Positions 1 to 11,156 of a DNA stretch of 64,000 nt are shown here, piece by piece. Numbering within the stretch: position 1 is the stretch's first letter; each line of letters opens with the position of its first letter. The stretch is from NCBI GenBank assembly GCA_000733355.1, contig JNVV01000010.1:476324-540323 (forward strand). Direction: 5' to 3'. Both the position numbers and the translations under genes were made by a program. The DNA is from Falciphora oryzae. Its lineage: Eukaryota; Ascomycota; Sordariomycetes; Magnaporthales; Magnaporthaceae. Under the pieces are notes generated by a model. It searched no databases and was not told where the DNA came from. It saw nothing but the letters and a program-made list of their open reading frames with translations.

Positions 1-131
1 GCCGGCCCTCAGTCCTATTCCATCCCTACATAGCGGCGCCCCATGTAAGAGACATAAGCCCCACCCATTCCATTCATTATATCATCTGATATTGGTGGGA
101 ATCCGCTGACGGTGCACTCCTAGCGCTGGAG

Positions 132-2240
132 ATGCCTGAACCACAATCCGGCGGAGCAGAGAAGCTCATAAGTCTGACACCTGCTGGCGAGCGTTTCAAC
201 CGGTCGACGCATGACGGGCGATCGTCCTCAGAGACAACTATCGTCCGCTCTCCCTCCAGACGTGACTCGCGCGTTGTTGGACACTCAGCACTGGAACTGC
301 ATTCTCACGGAATTCTCATCGGCGCGTCGTCTCGGGATCATCGGGACGACAACCGGGCATTGAGTGGTCTCTCCTCGAATAAACCCGCGCAGACGGCGAA
401 GTCTCAGCCTTCCCCGCGCGCCATTTCCAGAGAGGAGGCCGCAACGGCGCTGAGGCTGGGGCAGTCACACACGGGGGAGCCTTTTTTAGGGATGCGATCG
501 CCTTCCCGAGCCGTCAGCTTAACAAGAGAGTTCGGAGGAGGCCTGTCGGAAGTGACCGCGTCCCTCGCGACCCGCACAAATCAGCCGGCCAGGGTCCATC
601 CAGCGACCGTGACCTGCTCGGCCGGAGATCTCGAAGTCCCAGCCTTGGTCCCATTCAAACGAGAGACGGGAGAGAGGGAGCGGTTCCGCGTCCCGGCCCC
701 GCCCACCGAATCCCCCGAAAACCAGTCCCGGTCAGAGCAGTCGGATGCCCGACAGCAACCGGACGGGGGAGAGGAGGAAGCAACTATAGCGACCTCATCC
801 CCGTCGAAGGCGGTCAAGCTCCAGCAGTCCCCGCCAGACCCCGCACGACCAGCTCCCCGCCTCAGGCTCGCAAAAGCGAGCAAAGTCATGATGAATCTCA
901 GGCAGCTAGAGACGTGGCCGGTGCCCAAGCTGACAGCAGGCAGCAAGGCGGACGCCCAGCCTCAGTTCCTGAGCTTCCCGGGGATGAGGCTGACAGAGAG
1001 CGCAGTCCGGGAGAAGAAAAGATCCGGCCATCACCCGGAGAGGGCCTCACAGGACACGACGGCAGGGATCAGCGGGTCTGCGTGCACACACACCACCACC
1101 ACTACTGGCAATGGCTCCGACCTAGAGCTCCTCTTGAAGACCTCAGAAGTCGCTATCGAGAGACAGCACAGCGGAGACGAGACGCAGAGCAGCAAAGACG
1201 AGAACACGGTGCTGCTCCAGACACCGAAGGTGGAGTCAGTGGACAGCGCGGTGGAGGCAGCGATATCCAACCAGTCAGTCCCTGGCCGCAGAGACAGTTC
1301 GCCGGCGCCTTCCCCGCCGAGGCAGCCACAGAGCTGCTCGCCGAGCGGGCCCGACCGCCCTGCCGAACCACCCACGATCGCACCTACTACTACTACATCG
1401 CAGCACCAGCTCCAGGCGACCAAGTGGCGGGCCCAGAGTCTAGTGCGTCCCAGGCCCTCGCCCGAGCGCAGGACGGCGGCGGCACAGCGATCCATGTTCA
1501 CGTCTACATGCCCACCAGCAACACCAGTCCACTCGGCCGAGGGGAGACGGCAGCAACGGACGACGCCCGGGGCCGGGAACGTCGCCTACACAGGCCTAAG
1601 GAGCCTGTGGACGCCGTCAGTAGAAGCGAGGAGGGCGGCCGCTCAGGCCGTGCTGGCGAGGAGCGGCGAAGCGTCGAAGGCCTGCGATCCCGCCAAAGCG
1701 GCGGCGTCGATTCAGGAAAAGAATCCCCCCGACGACGGAAAGGACATCACCGTGGCCTCCAAAGGAAAGCACTGCCCCACAGATCCCCCAAAGGAGCGCC
1801 AGGCGGTAATCAGTAGCGGGGACAAGGATAAGAGCAACAGCGGCGAGCAGCACGAGCTAAAGCAGCAACCACAAGGTCAGGAGCCCCAGCAAGAAGAGCA
1901 GCAGCAAAAGGAACAGCAGCAGCAAAAGGAACAGCACCGACAACGGGCCGCCCTTTTGACAGCAGTGAGTGCCTTGGTCACGGCCTTCAGGGCTCTGCTG
2001 GCCGACGTCTTGCTTGCATGCTGGGTGTTTATAACCCCAGCTTTCGACGGCGGCTCGCCGGTCCGCCAGCGATTCACAGCGGGTCGTTCGACGTGGTCTG
2101 ACCTGGCCGTGTTTACGCTCGCCTCCGTCTTCGTGATGGGAGCGGTGATGGCCGGGGTTTGGGCGGGGAGGGCCGTCTTGCTCGCGACGGAGGTTGCGCG
2201 GGTCGGCGTGATTGCTTTTGGCACTGCCCTCGGCATGTAA
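132..2240 (+). CDS. Low-complexity protein with Q-rich stretch and C-terminal hydrophobic segments
   Basis: Single open frame of 702 codons starting at the first ATG. I do not recognise the family. Residues 1 to about 570 are rich in Ser, Pro, Thr, Arg and Gln with no obvious fold. About 575-605 is a Gln/Glu/Lys-rich run of repeated QQQQKE-type units encoded by CAG/CAA. Two hydrophobic stretches follow (about 607-638 and 657-702) that could be membrane segments, so a tail-anchored protein with a long cytosolic disordered part is possible. The length of the open frame in GC-rich DNA supports coding, but long chance frames also occur in such DNA and two other frames are open for 100-300 codons here. 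No intron is needed. A spliced 5' extension upstream of the window edge cannot be excluded. Confidence 0.55.
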   Translation: MPEPQSGGAEKLISLTPAGERFNRSTHDGRSSSETTIVRSPSRRDSRVVGHSALELHSHGILIGASSRDHRDDNRALSGLSSNKPAQTAKSQPSPRAISREEAATALRLGQSHTGEPFLGMRSPSRAVSLTREFGGGLSEVTASLATRTNQPARVHPATVTCSAGDLEVPALVPFKRETGERERFRVPAPPTESPENQSRSEQSDARQQPDGGEEEATIATSSPSKAVKLQQSPPDPARPAPRLRLAKASKVMMNLRQLETWPVPKLTAGSKADAQPQFLSFPGMRLTESAVREKKRSGHHPERASQDTTAGISGSACTHTTTTTGNGSDLELLLKTSEVAIERQHSGDETQSSKDENTVLLQTPKVESVDSAVEAAISNQSVPGRRDSSPAPSPPRQPQSCSPSGPDRPAEPPTIAPTTTTSQHQLQATKWRAQSLVRPRPSPERRTAAAQRSMFTSTCPPATPVHSAEGRRQQRTTPGAGNVAYTGLRSLWTPSVEARRAAAQAVLARSGEASKACDPAKAAASIQEKNPPDDGKDITVASKGKHCPTDPPKERQAVISSGDKDKSNSGEQHELKQQPQGQEPQQEEQQQKEQQQQKEQHRQRAALLTAVSALVTAFRALLADVLLACWVFITPAFDGGSPVRQRFTAGRSTWSDLAVFTLASVFVMGAVMAGVWAGRAVLLATEVARVGVIAFGTALGM

Positions 2241-4372
2241 CCTCCTTTTCCCCTCCCTGCCTATTCCCATTTCTTCTCATGTTTGCGATAGGGTGACACT
2301 GCACCTTGTCATTGGCCCATGGGGTTTATTAACATTCAACTAGCTGGTTTCCAGCTTTGGTTAAGCTCACCGCCTGGCGTCGGGGGGAGCTTTCCAATGA
2401 AGCTCACAAGTGCGTTCTGCGGTATTGTATTTGACTGGTAGCGAGCAAAATATTTACCCACCTCTTGGCGAAGTCTCTGTATGTTTTACTACATCCGCTC
2501 TCTACATACGTCCTCCTTCCCTATTTCATTACTTTCTTTTGTATTTTTTTTTTTTTTTTGGTCCCTCGCCCTCCGGCATCAATGGACCCCTTTATCAACC
2601 GAGGGGTCAAGGCATAGACTCAGGGGTGACAGGGTTTCTTTGGAGACTGTGCTGTTATGTGGATCCCTCCAAGCTCCGGGATCGGGGGAGGCGAGGTCGC
2701 ACAAACCATAAGAGCTTGAAGGCCACCCTTGTCAAGTGCTAACTTAGCATGTAGCAAGGTTCGACTAAACAAGCACCTAGGTACATAAATAAGCAGCCGT
2801 GACAAGCTGTGTGCACGTTTCCACCAGGAAGGGCAACCTTTCTCCCCGGCTTATTCTGCTCACCCGAGTCGTTGTCTAACTACCGCTGGGTATCTCAGAT
2901 CGGCATGTACCTGCCTATACCGACAGCACACATAGCGGTAAGCATATAGACTAACACTCCACCGAACCGCGCATGTTCTTCTTTTGATAGGACTCGACTA
3001 CACAATCGGCGTCGGTTCTCACGCGAAGCGTGCTGCAAGTTGCAGTGCGGGTCATCGGTGACCATTCTGGGCAGGCTCGGGGATGACACCCTTGACGCAA
3101 AGGATCGCCCGCGCGCATGTACACAGGTACTGTACATGTGCGCGTCCCCCTCACGCTTCGATGCCGAACCAGTTCCGGTCCGGAGGTTGGAGCACTGTAT
3201 GTAGCTAGGTACCTACCTAGGTATACGTAGATAGCATGAGTTAGCCAAGGCACCCGAGGCTCTTGTCTTTACTCGGGGACCATGCATTCACGAGGGTTAT
3301 GCGCCGAGTACACGGCTGATCCGCAAGGTTCCTCCCTGTGCGGGGGGAGGCTGTTGTACCGGTTGGCCGTAGCATTTTTTCCTCTCCCCTATCAACGTAC
3401 CTCCATAGTAACTTTATCGCTGCCTGGCAGTCAGCGGACCGATCGACCGGGCGGCGGTCGGAGTTCCGCAGCCTCAATGGTGGGTGGAGGAGCGGCAAGA
3501 CGCGGTCCCAAGTGGATGAGATATGCGTCGTGGCGTGGATCACTAGGTCCCTCAACGCTCCGTTTATGACCAAGAGGTTCCAGTTGTTGGTCACGTCTGG
3601 CAGGGAAAGAAGCGGAAAGAAGTCGAAAAAAAAGAGAGACAAGAACGAAAACCCCACCATGGCAGGGATTCGATAGGGCTGGCTTCCTGGCTCGTCGAGT
3701 CTCCAAAGTGCCGCGTCGCATGTTCCTTTGTATTCTTTGCCCAGCCATCGAGGCCCGGAGAGGGAAAGTTGAGCTTTGTTTGTTGGTGCCCGCAGCGCTT
3801 GGCCAATCCTGCGTCGTCGTTTTCAAATTCAAAGCAGCTACCCCGCGTTCCGGCGACCGGACGAGCTGGGCAGGCCTCCGAAAATCGGCGCAGCAGCGCG
3901 CGAGGGCGACAGGGAGGCTTGGTGGAAGCGCATGGCAGGAGCAATTGAAAATGAAGCCTTTTTCCGCCGCCGGCGCTCATGTTTTGGGAAACCTAGCCTG
4001 GCTTGTATCTTTTTAGCTTTGAACAAAGAAAGTCCCGGTTCTGCTTGGAGAGCAGCTGGACAAGAGTGCAGTGTGCCACCACCACCACCACCACCACCAC
4101 CACCAACACGCTGAGCAGCCTCCTCAGTATCACCGCCGTCCATCACCGCCGCCGCTGGGAACCGCGGCTTGCCGATCCGCACACCTACACCTCCCAAGCA
4201 CACCAGAGCTGTCCTTATCTCCGGGCAAGGCACACTGCAATTGGGCTGTGAGACATCGTGTGCAGCTGGAACGTATAATATCGTCACTTGGCCACCCGCT
4301 CCTTTTGTTCTCCCAAACTTCTCGCTCCGATCTCCCCTTTCTTTTTTGTAAAACAGCACGAGTATCGCAAAG
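2241..4372. other. Gene-free 2.1 kb interval
   Basis: No convincing gene. Contains short T and A runs (for example T-rich 2540-2560), a CACC-rich simple stretch around 4075-4105 and the pyrimidine-rich leader of the isopropylmalate isomerase gene just before 4373. Open frames here are short, overlapping and without recognisable domains. I saw no tRNA or 5S rRNA. Confidence 0.5.
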
Positions 4373-7023
4373 ATGCCTGCAGCCGAGAGCACCCCGCAAA
4401 CCCTTTACGACAAGGTGCTCCAGGCGCACATTGTCGACGAGAAGCTCGATGGCACCATCCTCCTCTACATCGGTTTGTGTCCCGAGACCGGGTCCCCGTA
4501 CTTTGGGAGCTCGCAATTGCTGACGTCTGCTTGGGATCGGTAGATCGTCATCTGGTCCACGAAGTCACCTCGCCTGCATGTGCTCCCATATCTCTTAGTA
4601 ATCCCCTTTTCATTTCTCCTCTAAACCTTGTTGATTTCCTTCTTTCTGTCTCTCCGGCGAGCCTGTCCTCCTCCTGTGTATCAATCCACAACTAACATCC
4701 TCTCGTTTCGTGTTACAGCAAGCTTTCGAGGGCCTGAAGAACGCTGGCCGCAAGGTCCGGAGACCGGATTGCACCCTTGCGACTACCGATCACGTAAGCG
4801 CCCAGCACCCCAACGCCCGACCACACAGCTGCTCGCACAGCTTTCCTGCAAGTCAAGCTCCAATTCTAACACCTGATTGGCTGCCTCGAACAGAATGTTC
4901 CGACCACCTCCCGAAAGGCCCTCAAGGACATCGCCAGCTTTATCAAGGAGGACGACTCCAGAACCCAGTGTGTGACCCTCGAGGAGAACGTGCGGGACTT
5001 TGGCGTCACATATTTCGGCCTGAGCGACAAGCGACAGGGCATCGTCCACGTTATCGGCCCGGAGCAGGGCTTCACCCTCCCCGGCACCACCGTCGTCTGC
5101 GGCGACAGCCACACCTCGACCCATGGCGCCTTCGGTGCCCTCGCCTTCGGCATCGGCACCAGCGAGGTCGAGCATGTCCTTGCCACCCAATGCCTCATCA
5201 CCAAGAGGAGCAAGAACATGAGAATACAGATCGACGGTGAGCTGGCTCCCGGCGTCAGTTCCAAGGATGTTGTCCTGCACGCCATCGGCATAATCGGCAC
5301 AGCCGGTGGCACCGGCGCTGTCATTGAGTTCTGCGGCTCCGTCATCCGAGCGCTGAGCGTCGAGGCCCGCATGTCCATCTGCAACATGTCTATCGAGGCC
5401 GGCGCCAGGGCCGGCATGGTCGCCCCCGACGACATCACTTTCGAATACCTCAAGGGCCGCCCCCTGGCTCCCAAGTACGACTCGCCCGAGTGGCATCGCG
5501 CCGTCAGCTATTGGAGGAATTTGCAGTCCGACCCCAACGCCAAGTACGACCTCGACGTCTTCATCGATGCTAAGGACATCGTTCCAACCCTCACCTGGGG
5601 AACGAGCCCCGAAGACGTTGTTGCCATCACCGGTGTCATTCCCGACCCCGAGACCTTCGCCACTGAGGCCAAGAAGGCCGACGGCCGACGCATGCTGCAG
5701 TACATGGGACTCACAGCCGGCACCCCCATGCAGAGCATCCCCGTCGACAAGGTCTTCATCGGATCATGCACCAACTCACGAATTGAGGACCTTCGCGCTG
5801 CGGCCGCCGTGGTCAAGGGCAGGAAAAAGGCTGCAAATGTCAAGAGCGCCATGGTGGTGCCCGGTTCCGGGCTCGTCAAGGCCCAGGCCGAAGAGGAGGG
5901 TCTTGACAAGATCTTCCTCGATGCTGGCTTCGAGTGGCGCGAGGCTGGCTGCAGTATGTGCCTCGGCATGAACCCTGACATTCTGGCTCCTCAGGAGCGG
6001 TGTGCCAGCACGAGCAACCGCAATTTCGAGGGCCGTCAGGGCGCTGGGGGCAGGACTCATCTGATGTCACCCGTCATGGCTGCCGCCGCCGGCATTGTCG
6101 GCAAGCTTGCAGACGTGAGGGAGTTGACGGAGTACAAGGCGAGCCCGCACATCGATGCCTTCCATCAGAAGTCGGCGCCTGCCAAGCCGCACGTGGATGA
6201 GCGTGTCGAGGAGGATGCGGCTGAGAAGGAGGCCATCGCGGATCAGCCCGAGGACAACGCGCCCCACACCAACACCTCGGCTGCAGGCCATGGATCCGCG
6301 GGCCTGCCCAAGTTCACCATATTGAAGGGTATCGCGGCCCCGCTCGAGAAGGCGAACGTTGACACGGACGCCATCATCCCGAAGCAGTTCCTCAAGACCA
6401 TCAAGCGCACAGGCCTGGGCAAGGCTCTGTTTTACGAGATGAGGTTCAACGAGGACGGCAGCGAAAAGCCCGAATTCGTGCTCAACAAGGGGCCTTACCG
6501 CGGAGCCAACATTCTGGTCTGCACGGGCGCCAACTTTGGCTGCGGCAGCTCTCGCGAGCACGCTCCTTGGGCGCTTGACGACTTCGGCATCAAGAGCGTC
6601 ATCGCGCCGTCGTTTGCTGACATTTTCTTCAACAATTCGTTCAAGAATGGAATGCTTCCCATCCCCATCAAGGACCAGGCCCTCATCGAGGCCATCGCGG
6701 CCGAGGCGCGCGCCGGCAAGGAGATCGAGGTCGACCTGCCCAACCAGCTCATCAAGGACGCGACCGGCAGCACCATCTGCAGCTTTGAGGTCGAGGAGTT
6801 CAGGAAGCACTGCCTCATCAACGGGCTCGATGATATCGGCCTGACGATGCAGATGGAGGACAAGATTGCTGAGTTCGAGAGGAAGATGACCAAGGAGACC
6901 CCTTGGCTCGACGGCTCTGGCTACCTCAAGAGGAAGGGCCAGGGCGGCAAGCTTCAGGCCAAGGCGGTCCCTGTGCCGACCACCAACCGCGGCGAGGCCA
7001 AGAAAGAGCCTCTCGACTGGTGA
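4373..7023 (+). CDS. LEU1: 3-isopropylmalate dehydratase (single-chain fungal type)
   Basis: Converts 2-isopropylmalate to 3-isopropylmalate, the second dedicated step of leucine synthesis, as a [4Fe-4S] hydro-lyase of the aconitase superfamily. Model: exons 4373-4472, 4544-4575, 4719-4793 and 4894-7023, giving 778 residues, close to the 779 of yeast Leu1. The N-terminus reads [16 protein letters not shown] and continues over the junctions into [16 protein letters not shown]. Cluster cysteines are C361 (GSCTNSR), C422 and C425 (CSMC). The swivel domain from about 544 has the CGSSRE substrate loop at 619-624, so both halves (bacterial LeuC and LeuD) are fused as in other fungi. Intron 2 starts with GC rather than GT. 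Exon 2 is only 32 nt. Phases agree at every junction. I saw no Leu3-type CCG-N4-CGG site near the start. Confidence 0.95.
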
Positions 7024-7484
7024 GATTTCTAGCGGCAAGGGCGGCTGGGATTTTGCTATATGGCGTTATGTCGATTGATCCTTTCCTGTCTGCCAAAGAT
7101 ATTGCCAATACGTTTGTTTGGTTCAAGATCTGAACCCTGTAGGGCTCGGGGCACTACGTCCTTTGTCCACGAGGCATGAGCATTATGCGCTGGGATTTTT
7201 GCAGCCGTCAGCACACGGCCAGTTCCTTAAAAGTTAGCATTGTCCGGAGGACCATTCATGATGAAAGCAACAATACTGGGTTTTGAGACGGGCCGTTCGG
7301 CCCTCGAGTGAAACTGTCATGACAGGTCTAGTCTAATGAAGCGTTGTCCATAAGTACCGAGGTAGTGAACTGGCACGTACGCCGTAATCCTGCTCCTTCT
7401 CAGTCCTACTCTACTATATTCTGGCTCGAATATGTTTCGAACCCAGAAGGGTGGCTCATGCCTACCGCAGGCCTGGGTTTCGAT
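7024..7484. other. Convergent 3' intergenic region
   Basis: Lies between the stop codons of the isopropylmalate isomerase and the lysine methyltransferase genes. Expected to hold both 3' UTRs. No other feature seen. Confidence 0.5.
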
Positions 7485-8751
7485 TCAACCTTTCAATATG
7501 CCGACGTGCACCACGAATCCAGAGCTGGATCGAAGGCCCTGCGGCAGGCTGTCGTCGAGAACTCTCCAGACATGGAAGGAGCGGCAGAAGCGCTTGACCC
7601 AGCTCTCGAATATCTCTGGGTCGCGGAGCTGCTGCGCTACCACACAAACACAGGGGGCGGCGGCGGCACCGTCGTCCCCGGCGGATCCCTTTCTGAGCGT
7701 GCAGGCGTCGACGCAGGTCTGGACGAGTGGCTCGATCAGGGACTCGTTGTAAATGCAGTCGCAGGCTATGACGAGGTCGAAGCTCCCGACCTGGGCGGAG
7801 CCCGCGAGCGAGGCCGTCACCTCGTCCGTTTCCCAGTCCAGAGGGGTGAAGCGCAGGGAGGATCCCGCCTCCGCCTGAGCGCCGGAGCCGCCGCCCCCGG
7901 CCGCGGATTTGCTGCCGGCCCTTCGGCTCTTGGCAGAGGACCTGCCGCCGCCGCCGCCGCCGCTGCCACCTGAGGCGAGAGCAGCTCGATTCTCTTGGAT
8001 GTTCTGCTCAACCAGGCGGGACACGTACGCCTGGTCCGTAAGGGTATAAGACAAGACGGCCGGGGCGAGAACGAGGCCGACTATGGCGGAGATGCCGCAG
8101 CCCAGCTCGAGGACTGCCGAGGTCCGGGACACGGCGCCGGACCGGGCGAGGATGTTGTCGGGCGAGGCGGCCCATTCAGCAAAAAGCGGCGTTACTTTCC
8201 AGACGACTGAAGAATATCACGGGGACAAAACCAGCAGCCAAGGACGGGCAGACAAAGCCACAAAGGGGGAGGTGGGAGCCACATGATTAGCAAAGGGCCA
8301 CACACACACACACACACATACGCACGCACAAACACGACCGGGACGCAGGGTCAAGGTCAGCTGGGGTGGCTGACGAGAGGCGCACGAGGAAGATGGCTTT
8401 GACCAACCTGCTCCGGTTGTGCCGCCCGACCGCGTCGATGAGAGAATGCCCAGAGACTGGTGGATGGTCAAGTCCTTGCCGGCGACCGTCAGCTCCAGGC
8501 TGGAGGCTGCAGAGTCGACGAAGCCGAGGTTCTGCGACGGGATGTCTTGGGCGAAGAGAAGGAATGTTTCTGGTGATGTGGTTGGCCGGTCAGAAATGCA
8601 AGCCAACAACCCCCGGGAATAAGGGAGGAAAATAACTAGGTAGGCAAGAAAAACACAAATGGCAAAAACGAGGCGGTTGGGGCGTCCAACCTTCGTCGGG
8701 ATCCTCGACTTCAGGGCCGAGCTGTTCGGTGAAGAAAGCGACGGATGCCAT
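7485..8751 (-). CDS. RKM5: Protein lysine N-methyltransferase, METTL21/Rkm5 family
   Basis: Family 16 seven-beta-strand methyltransferase. Yeast Rkm5 methylates a lysine of ribosomal protein uL1, and that is the likely role here. Model on the minus strand: exons 8751-8691, 8569-8408 and 8206-7485, 314 residues, starting MASVAFFTEQLGPEV. Joining exons 2 and 3 restores the family segment GGTTGAVVWKVTPLFAEW. SAM motif I is LELGCGIS, and the diagnostic ACDCIYNES stands in for the DPPW-like motif after strand 4. A Gly/Ser/Ala-rich insert (encoded near 7860-7985) sits between strands and is probably a disordered loop. The downstream part alone has no in-frame ATG at its start (the codon there is GTG), which supports the spliced model. 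Shares a 2.4 kb upstream region with the acyl-CoA synthetase. Confidence 0.8.
8299..8318. repeat. (CA)n microsatellite in RKM5 intron 2
   Basis: About ten CA units inside the second intron of the minus-strand methyltransferase gene (TG on the sense strand). Confidence 0.8.
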
Positions 8752-11156
8752 GGCTGGCAACGTGGCCACCACGCCGTGGCCGAAAATGGAAGCCAAGGCA
8801 CACCTGTATATAAAATCAGCATAACACTTACTTGCGGCGGCGATATCAGGATACACGGGCGAATGAGAATGGGCCGGGGGGCGCCACCTGACACCGCTCC
8901 TTGATCAAAAGGAAAGATGAGGTAGATATTACCGGTTGTGCACAAACAAAGGGAGGGTGCTTGCTTTGCCTCTGGCCTGGCCGGGCTCGACGGAGGCAAA
9001 AGGGCTGAATGGACGCCTCAACAGATAGCACGGCCAACGGGCAAGGAGGGGTGGAGGGCTATAGTGCCAAGCACCTCCTTCTCAGGCTGAGGATGCCAAG
9101 AGCGACTCACTTGACTGGTGCCGAGTTGGCCAAGAAGGCCCAGAGATGCAAGTGGTCGGGGCTGGGAGGGGCAAGGGTGTTTGATTTGGCCCCAGGCGAT
9201 CGAAAACTGGCGCGGCAACGCGGGTGAGCGTGCGAGGATGGGGCTGGTCACGGTTTACAGTGGAGAGAGCCCTCAACTCAAGTTGCTTCTTCAGAAAGCG
9301 ATGCATGAGAATGAGAAGCACCCGTGAGCATCGCAGATAGGCGGACTGGATGGTATTGGATGGCAACCTCACATTTTCCTTACTGACCCTGAGCAGGTAA
9401 TGGTTTGTTCAAGTTTACGAGGCAATATCAGAGCGGTTGAACCTCCATGTCGCCGCCCTTCTGGCGATTTTGGAGGGGATAGGGTTGATACCCATCGGAC
9501 GCTACCTCGGCGGGGATACATGTACCCTCGCCTGCGTACCAAGCCTAGCATCGCGCGAGACCCCAGAATTCTTGGTGTATTGAATGAGCTAGGCCGATGC
9601 GGGAAATTTGAGGTTCGACGGCGCATCTTGGCTCTTGTCTTGGACGCAACCCGTGTGCCACGATTCCTTCAGGGGCTAGACTGCGTGCTGGATTGAAATA
9701 TTGAACCAGACGGATGTCAGCAGCAGCAGCCTCGGCGGGGAGCGAGCAGGCCGCAACAGGGGAAAGGTGGCAATTGTGCGCCCACTGCCATAATCACGGT
9801 CGCGCCGCACATAAATGCAAAAAAAAAAAAAAAAAAAAAGCGAAAGGCTTGGGCGTCCGGAGAAGCCGAGCGGGCCGCGGGCGGGCTCATGAAACCGTCA
9901 GGCCTGACCTTTCGCATGTCGTTGTGTTTGCTGTCGGGCCATGCCGGTGCAAAATCATCAGGACATGCCCCGTCGTGCTCATGTGAAAGCCGAGCCAAGC
10001 CGAGGCGATAACTACCTATCTATTATTTCTCCTATCCCCATTCATTTTATAGCGGCAGCCTCGTTACTCGGCAGACCCAATCAATGGGCTGAATCGGTCC
10101 GAGCTTGGGGATCAAGGTCTGCCTCCATAAAAAAAGTGGTTGCAAGTTCCGTTCGGCGCGGGTTGTTCGGCCCCAAAAAGCCAAGCAAGCGACATTGACA
10201 AGGAGCCAGGGTGCGGTAGACCAGATCGCTGAGCAGGGTGTGAGCAAGAGCCAATCATGTGGGAATTGTGCAGACTTGGCCCGAAGGGGGAGGGTGTTGA
10301 GAGCTGGGAGGAGGGCTGACGCACTGAAGCTGGGGAGACTGTCGGTTTGTGCTGGGCTGCCTGCCTAGAGCTCTCTCTCAACAATTCCATTGGCAAGACA
10401 GACAGAGGGAAAACACTGGTGACGCAGGCACACATGGCCAGTGCTACGCACACACACACCTAGCGGCAAAGCACGGGCAGGCAGCAGAGCCAGCGATGGA
10501 GCTCGCCCTGTAGGTGAGGAGACCTCCGTCGCTCTGCAGGTGATTGACTGCGGAGCCCTGCACATCTGCGAGGGCTGTCCATTCGTGCTGCCACATCCGG
10601 GACCCCGCCCACAACCACACTCCCTATTGGGCGGCGGGCCTGGCCCAGCGTCACCTCACCCCTTCTATGCTGTCACCGGCAACCAGCAGATCAAAGACCG
10701 GGCCTCGCCAAGCACCTGCTCGTTCTTGGGTCCTGGACCACGCGCCAGAAAAGGGCCTCTCCTTTCCCAAACCCATACCGACCAACGCCAGCCACCCAAG
10801 AAAGTCGAGAGGCAGCAACGCAAAATAGCCTTCCAGCTGGCTCCAACCTGAGCTTCTGAAAAGTACAGCTTCGTCCCGCCTCCCCCAGCCCAACAATCCT
10901 CCCCTGCCCCGTCCGTCTCCTTGGCCGTTTCTGCGCCGTTTGCTTTCTTCCCCTTTTTCTCCACCCCCAACCGACTGCATGCTCTTCTCCCTCTCTTGCT
11001 CCCACAACGCTACACACACACAACGCATACACATAAAACACGCACACACACCAAAGCAAAAGCGAGGACGACTTGTTGACCCCTTGCAATAGCAAGTAGC
11101 AGCAGCAGCAGCAGCAGCACCCAGAAACCACACAACCACACACACCCGCCGCTATC
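8752..11156. promoter_or_regulatory. Divergent upstream region of RKM5 and the acyl-CoA synthetase gene
   Basis: 2.4 kb without a supported gene. Contains a 21-nt A run at 9819-9839. The CA-rich and pyrimidine-rich leader at about 10985-11156, with a (GCA)n tract near 11098-11119, leads directly to the synthetase ATG and is typical of a fungal 5' UTR. Small open frames at 9400-9696 and 10441-10851 have no recognisable domain and were not called. Confidence 0.45.
9819..9839. repeat. Poly(A) run of 21
   Basis: Uninterrupted A homopolymer in the divergent upstream region. Length is liable to sequencing error. Confidence 0.85.

Noticed and set aside
3000..3260. Possible dispersed 5S rRNA gene
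   Set aside because: Only short resemblance to the GGTGACCA segment; no matching 120-nt structure or flanking T run.
7425..7460. TTTCGAACCCAG resembling a reverse-strand tRNA T arm
   Set aside because: No matching T stem, anticodon arm or terminator; upstream sequence is unstructured.
9505..10005. Three CCTCGG/CCGAGG hexamers upstream of the acyl-CoA synthetase, matching FarA/FarB fatty-acid response sites
   Set aside because: They lie 1.1-1.7 kb from the start codon and the number is not clearly above chance for 2.4 kb of GC-rich DNA.
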